DNA from: RSA11 sp965652565
GTDB lineage: Bacteria; Actinomycetota; Thermoleophilia; Solirubrobacterales; 70-9
Length of the DNA: 64,000 bases
Direction: 5' to 3'
Assembly: GCA_965652565.1 (NCBI GenBank)
Contig: CBFGWL010000005.1
Span: 7,075-71,074, forward strand
The notes beneath the pieces were generated by a model that was not told the origin of the DNA, did no database searches, and saw only the letters and a program-made list of their open reading frames with translations. Shown here one piece after another: positions 61,827 to 64,000 of the stretch. How positions within the stretch are numbered: position 1 is the stretch's first letter; each line of letters opens with the position of its first letter. Made by a program: the position numbers and the translations under genes.

Positions 61827-62567
61827 TCATTGACCCAGGTAAAGCCGCCTGCCGAGGTGCTCCGGAAGCCCCGCCTCGATGATGGACTCGGCGGCTCGAT
61901 CGATGTCGTACTCAACTCGGTGATAGGTCGCATGCCACCTCTCCGTATCGAGCTCCAGCCAGGCGGCGCGCGGGTCGCCGTCGCGCGGCTGGCCGACGCT
62001 GCCGGGGTTGAGCAGCCAGCGATCCTCGCTCACGTCCAGCGTCGTGCCGCCGCCGATCTGCGCTCCCTGCGTCGCCTCGGCGCCGTCCTCGGCGGGCCCG
62101 CGAAAGGCGAGGGCGACGTGCGAGTGGCCGATCATCGCCACGCGGGTCGCCTGCTTGGCCATGCACTCGCCCGCCTGCTCGGGCCACAGGACGTACTCCC
62201 AGACGTGGTCGCGCGGTGAGGCGTGGTAGAGCGCGGCCTCGCGCGTCTCGTCAGCGGCCTCGAGGCCGGCGAGGAACTCGCGGGCGTCCTCGGCGAGGGC
62301 GTCACGCGTCCAACGCGCCGCCTCGGCGGCGGCGGGGGAGAAGGATCCGATGTCGATCGTGCCCAGGACCCCGAGGTCGTGGTTCCCGGCGAGGCACGCG
62401 TCACTGCGTTCGCGCGTGAGCGCGACGCAGTCGTTGGGGTCGGCGCCGTAGCCGACCGTGTCGCCGAGGCACCACAGCGCGTCGGGCGAGCGCTGCTCGA
62501 TATCGGCCAACACGGCGGTCAACGCGGGCAGGTTGCCGTGGATGTCGCTGATGATCGCGGCGCGCAT
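61827..62567 (-). CDS. Metallophosphoesterase (YfcE/calcineurin-like)
   Basis: The 246-residue protein has the phosphoesterase motifs: AIISDIHGNLPAL (Asp/His), LWCLGDTVGYGADPN, LAGNHDLGVL, then IGHSHVALAF and LLNPGSVGQPRDG with the remaining metal ligands. Such proteins hydrolyse phosphodiesters or nucleotides. ATG 62567; TAGACC (62575-62580) is 7 nt upstream and overlaps the divergent M48 gene's -10. It is the first gene before the lipoprotein-kinase unit, which has its own -10. Confidence 0.9.
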   Translation of the reverse strand: MRAAIISDIHGNLPALTAVLADIEQRSPDALWCLGDTVGYGADPNDCVALTRERSDACLAGNHDLGVLGTIDIGSFSPAAAEAARWTRDALAEDAREFLAGLEAADETREAALYHASPRDHVWEYVLWPEQAGECMAKQATRVAMIGHSHVALAFRGPAEDGAEATQGAQIGGGTTLDVSEDRWLLNPGSVGQPRDGDPRAAWLELDTERWHATYHRVEYDIDRAAESIIEAGLPEHLGRRLYLGQ

Positions 62568-62592
62568 GGCGGGCGGTCTATCGTAGGCCGGG

Positions 62593-63864
62593 ATGAATCA
62601 GGCGGGCACCGCGCTACGGCGATGGGGCGGTTCGCCCGGCCTTCGGATCCTGCTCGCGGCGGTTGCGATGCTGGCGGTGGCGGAGGTCGCCGCGCTCGTG
62701 CTCGCGCCGGCGAACACGGGGCCGGGCCCGCTGCCGGTCGACCCGAGCGAGTACTTCGAGCCCGCGGCGGTGGAGCGCGCGCAGGAGTTCCGCGACGGCC
62801 AGCGTCTGCTCTGGCTGGCGGGCACGATCTGCGAGCTGGTCGCGATCGCGGCGCTGGCGCTGGGGCGGCCGCGCCGACTGGCCGCTCCGCTGCACCGGCT
62901 TGCCCGCCGGCGCGTCCTCGGCGCCGCCGCGGCCGGCGCGCTGGTCGCCCTGGTCGGGCGGCTCGCCGCGCTGCCCGCGAACTTCATCGCCCACGAGCGC
63001 GCGGTGGACTACGGCGTCTCGGTGCAGGGGGACTGGGCGTGGCTCGGCGACGTCGGCATCTCGACGGTCGTGAGCGCCGTGATCCTGGCGGTCGCGGCCG
63101 CCCTGCTCGCGGCCCTGATCGGCCGCTTCCAGCGCGGTTGGTGGCTGCCGGGCGCGGCCGTTGTGGTGATCATCGCCGTGCTGATCACCGTGGTCTCGCC
63201 GGTGCTGATCGAGCCTCGGTTCAACGACTTCGAGCCCCTGCCCGAGGGCAGTCCGCTGCGGGCGGATGTGATCGAGCTGGGCGAGCGCGCGGGCGTGGAC
63301 ATCGGCGAGGTCTACAGGGTCGACGCCAGCCGGCGCTCGACGACGCTCAACGCCTACGTGGGCGGGCTCGGGCCGACCAAGCGCGTGGTCCTCTACGACA
63401 ACCTGGTCGAGCAGGCCGAACGCCCCGAGCTCGAGTCCGTGGTGGCGCACGAGCTCGGGCACGTCGCCCACTCCGACATCCGCCGCGGCCTCACGTTCGT
63501 GGCGCTCGTCGCGCCGCTCGGGATGCTGTTCGTGCGCGAGCTGGCTGGCGCGCTCGCGCGCCGGGGTGGCGCCAGGCTCGGCCTGCCGGCCTCGATCCCG
63601 GCGCTCCTGCTCGCGATCGGCATCGCCACGTTCCTGATCGAGATCCCGGGCAACCAGCTCTCGCGCGAGGTCGAGGCGAGCGCGGACGCTTTCGCGCTCG
63701 AGCTCACCGACGACCCCCAGGCGCTGATCGATCTGCAGCTGCGCACGGCCGCGTCGAACCTCTCGGACCCCGACCCACCGGGCTGGGCGCAGTGGGCCTT
63801 CGGCACGCACCCGACGAAGCTCGAGCGAATCGGGGCGGCGCTCGCGTACGAGCGGGGCGGGTGA
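62593..63864 (+). CDS. M48-family integral membrane zinc protease (Ste24/HtpX-like)
   Basis: The 423-residue protein has about six membrane helices, an extended N-terminal part with the helix LRILLAAVAMLAVAEVAALV, and the catalytic motif VVAHELGHVAHSD (zinc His286 and His290, catalytic Glu287). The third ligand is Glu361 in SREVEASADAFAL, which fits the Ste24 SRxxExxAD pattern. It is likely to cleave membrane or signal-peptide-derived substrates. The ATG start follows TATCGT (62579-62584) by 8 nt. A partial reading frame overlaps its stop. Confidence 0.92.
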   Translation: MNQAGTALRRWGGSPGLRILLAAVAMLAVAEVAALVLAPANTGPGPLPVDPSEYFEPAAVERAQEFRDGQRLLWLAGTICELVAIAALALGRPRRLAAPLHRLARRRVLGAAAAGALVALVGRLAALPANFIAHERAVDYGVSVQGDWAWLGDVGISTVVSAVILAVAAALLAALIGRFQRGWWLPGAAVVVIIAVLITVVSPVLIEPRFNDFEPLPEGSPLRADVIELGERAGVDIGEVYRVDASRRSTTLNAYVGGLGPTKRVVLYDNLVEQAERPELESVVAHELGHVAHSDIRRGLTFVALVAPLGMLFVRELAGALARRGGARLGLPASIPALLLAIGIATFLIEIPGNQLSREVEASADAFALELTDDPQALIDLQLRTAASNLSDPDPPGWAQWAFGTHPTKLERIGAALAYERGG

Positions 63865-64000
63865 GCGCGGGGCTGTGGCGGCGCGCTGCGTGTGCGGCGG
63901 CGTGGCCGGGGCGGTGGTGGCGGCGCGGCGCGTCGGGGAAGGGCGGCGAAGGAGGGTGCCTTCGGCGCAATCGCGAACTCGCGGGCGCCGCGGAGCGCGA
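63861..64000 (+). CDS. Possible partial gene at the window end
   Basis: GTG 63861 overlaps the protease TGA (GTGA, the coupling seen elsewhere in this window), and the frame stays open to the last base: 46 codons starting MSAGLWRRAACAAAWPG. The codons are GC-rich and Arg/Ala-heavy, so it could be chance. No family can be named from this fragment. Confidence 0.3.
   Translation, partial: MSAGLWRRAACAAAWPGRWWRRGASGKGGEGGCLRRNRELAGAAER

Overview
The window is very GC-rich (roughly 70%), densely packed chromosomal DNA from an actinobacterium. CarD, DisA, a SigH-type sigma factor, TTG/GTG-rich starts and RTX-tailed or DUF6351-like secreted hydrolases together suggest the class Thermoleophilia (Solirubrobacterales-like). 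This is inferred from gene content; there is no rRNA in the window to prove it.

Layout. Bases 1-8,450 hold ftsH (5' end cut off), folP-folB-folK, a GST-like gene, coaX, dus, greA, lysS and a methyltransferase. At 8,451-19,011 lie clpC and radA, with accessory genes around them: an FAD monooxygenase, a secreted hydrolase with RTX repeats, and a large secreted DUF6351-like protein. Three copies of a ~60-bp repeat sit at every boundary between clpC and radA. At 19,096-27,801 come disA, carD, ispD, a tiny membrane protein, a PHP phosphatase, ispF, an acyl-CoA synthetase, cysS, rlmB and sigH. The housekeeping order ftsH...sigH closely follows the Bacillus ftsH-sigH segment as I remember it. At 27,918-41,134 are tRNA-Thr(UGU), an iron-type alcohol dehydrogenase, a PlsC-GpsA fusion, an ECF sigma factor, a rhomboid protease, a BtuF-like protein, a pterin dehydratase, wecB, a phosphate uptake operon, a TadE/TadE/TadG-peptidase operon and a cupredoxin lipoprotein. 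At 41,185-50,147 four secreted glycoside-hydrolase-like genes on the minus strand surround uvrC-rapZ. At 50,171-64,000 are an ABC-2 exporter, a VOC protein, the glycolytic operon gap-pgk-tpiA-gpmI, hsp20, an FkbM methyltransferase, tgt, a Ser/Thr kinase with a partner lipoprotein, a phosphoesterase and an M48 protease.

Gene expression. More than 20 genes on both strands carry a TANNNT -10 hexamer 6-10 nt upstream of their start codon, usually without a Shine-Dalgarno sequence. This is the signature of leaderless mRNA. A minority (carD, sigH, gap, hsp20, the cupredoxin, the DUF4383 gene) have clear Shine-Dalgarno sites. I used this to choose several start codons.

Most interesting observations: the three-copy 60-bp repeat bracketing accessory genes; a single protein joining an N-terminal cytoplasmic domain, a TadG-like anchor, an M15 peptidase and a lytic transglycosylase; a PlsC-GpsA fusion; an ATT start codon on carD behind a perfect Shine-Dalgarno site; and a cluster of glycosidases with a shared Cys-rich basic tail.
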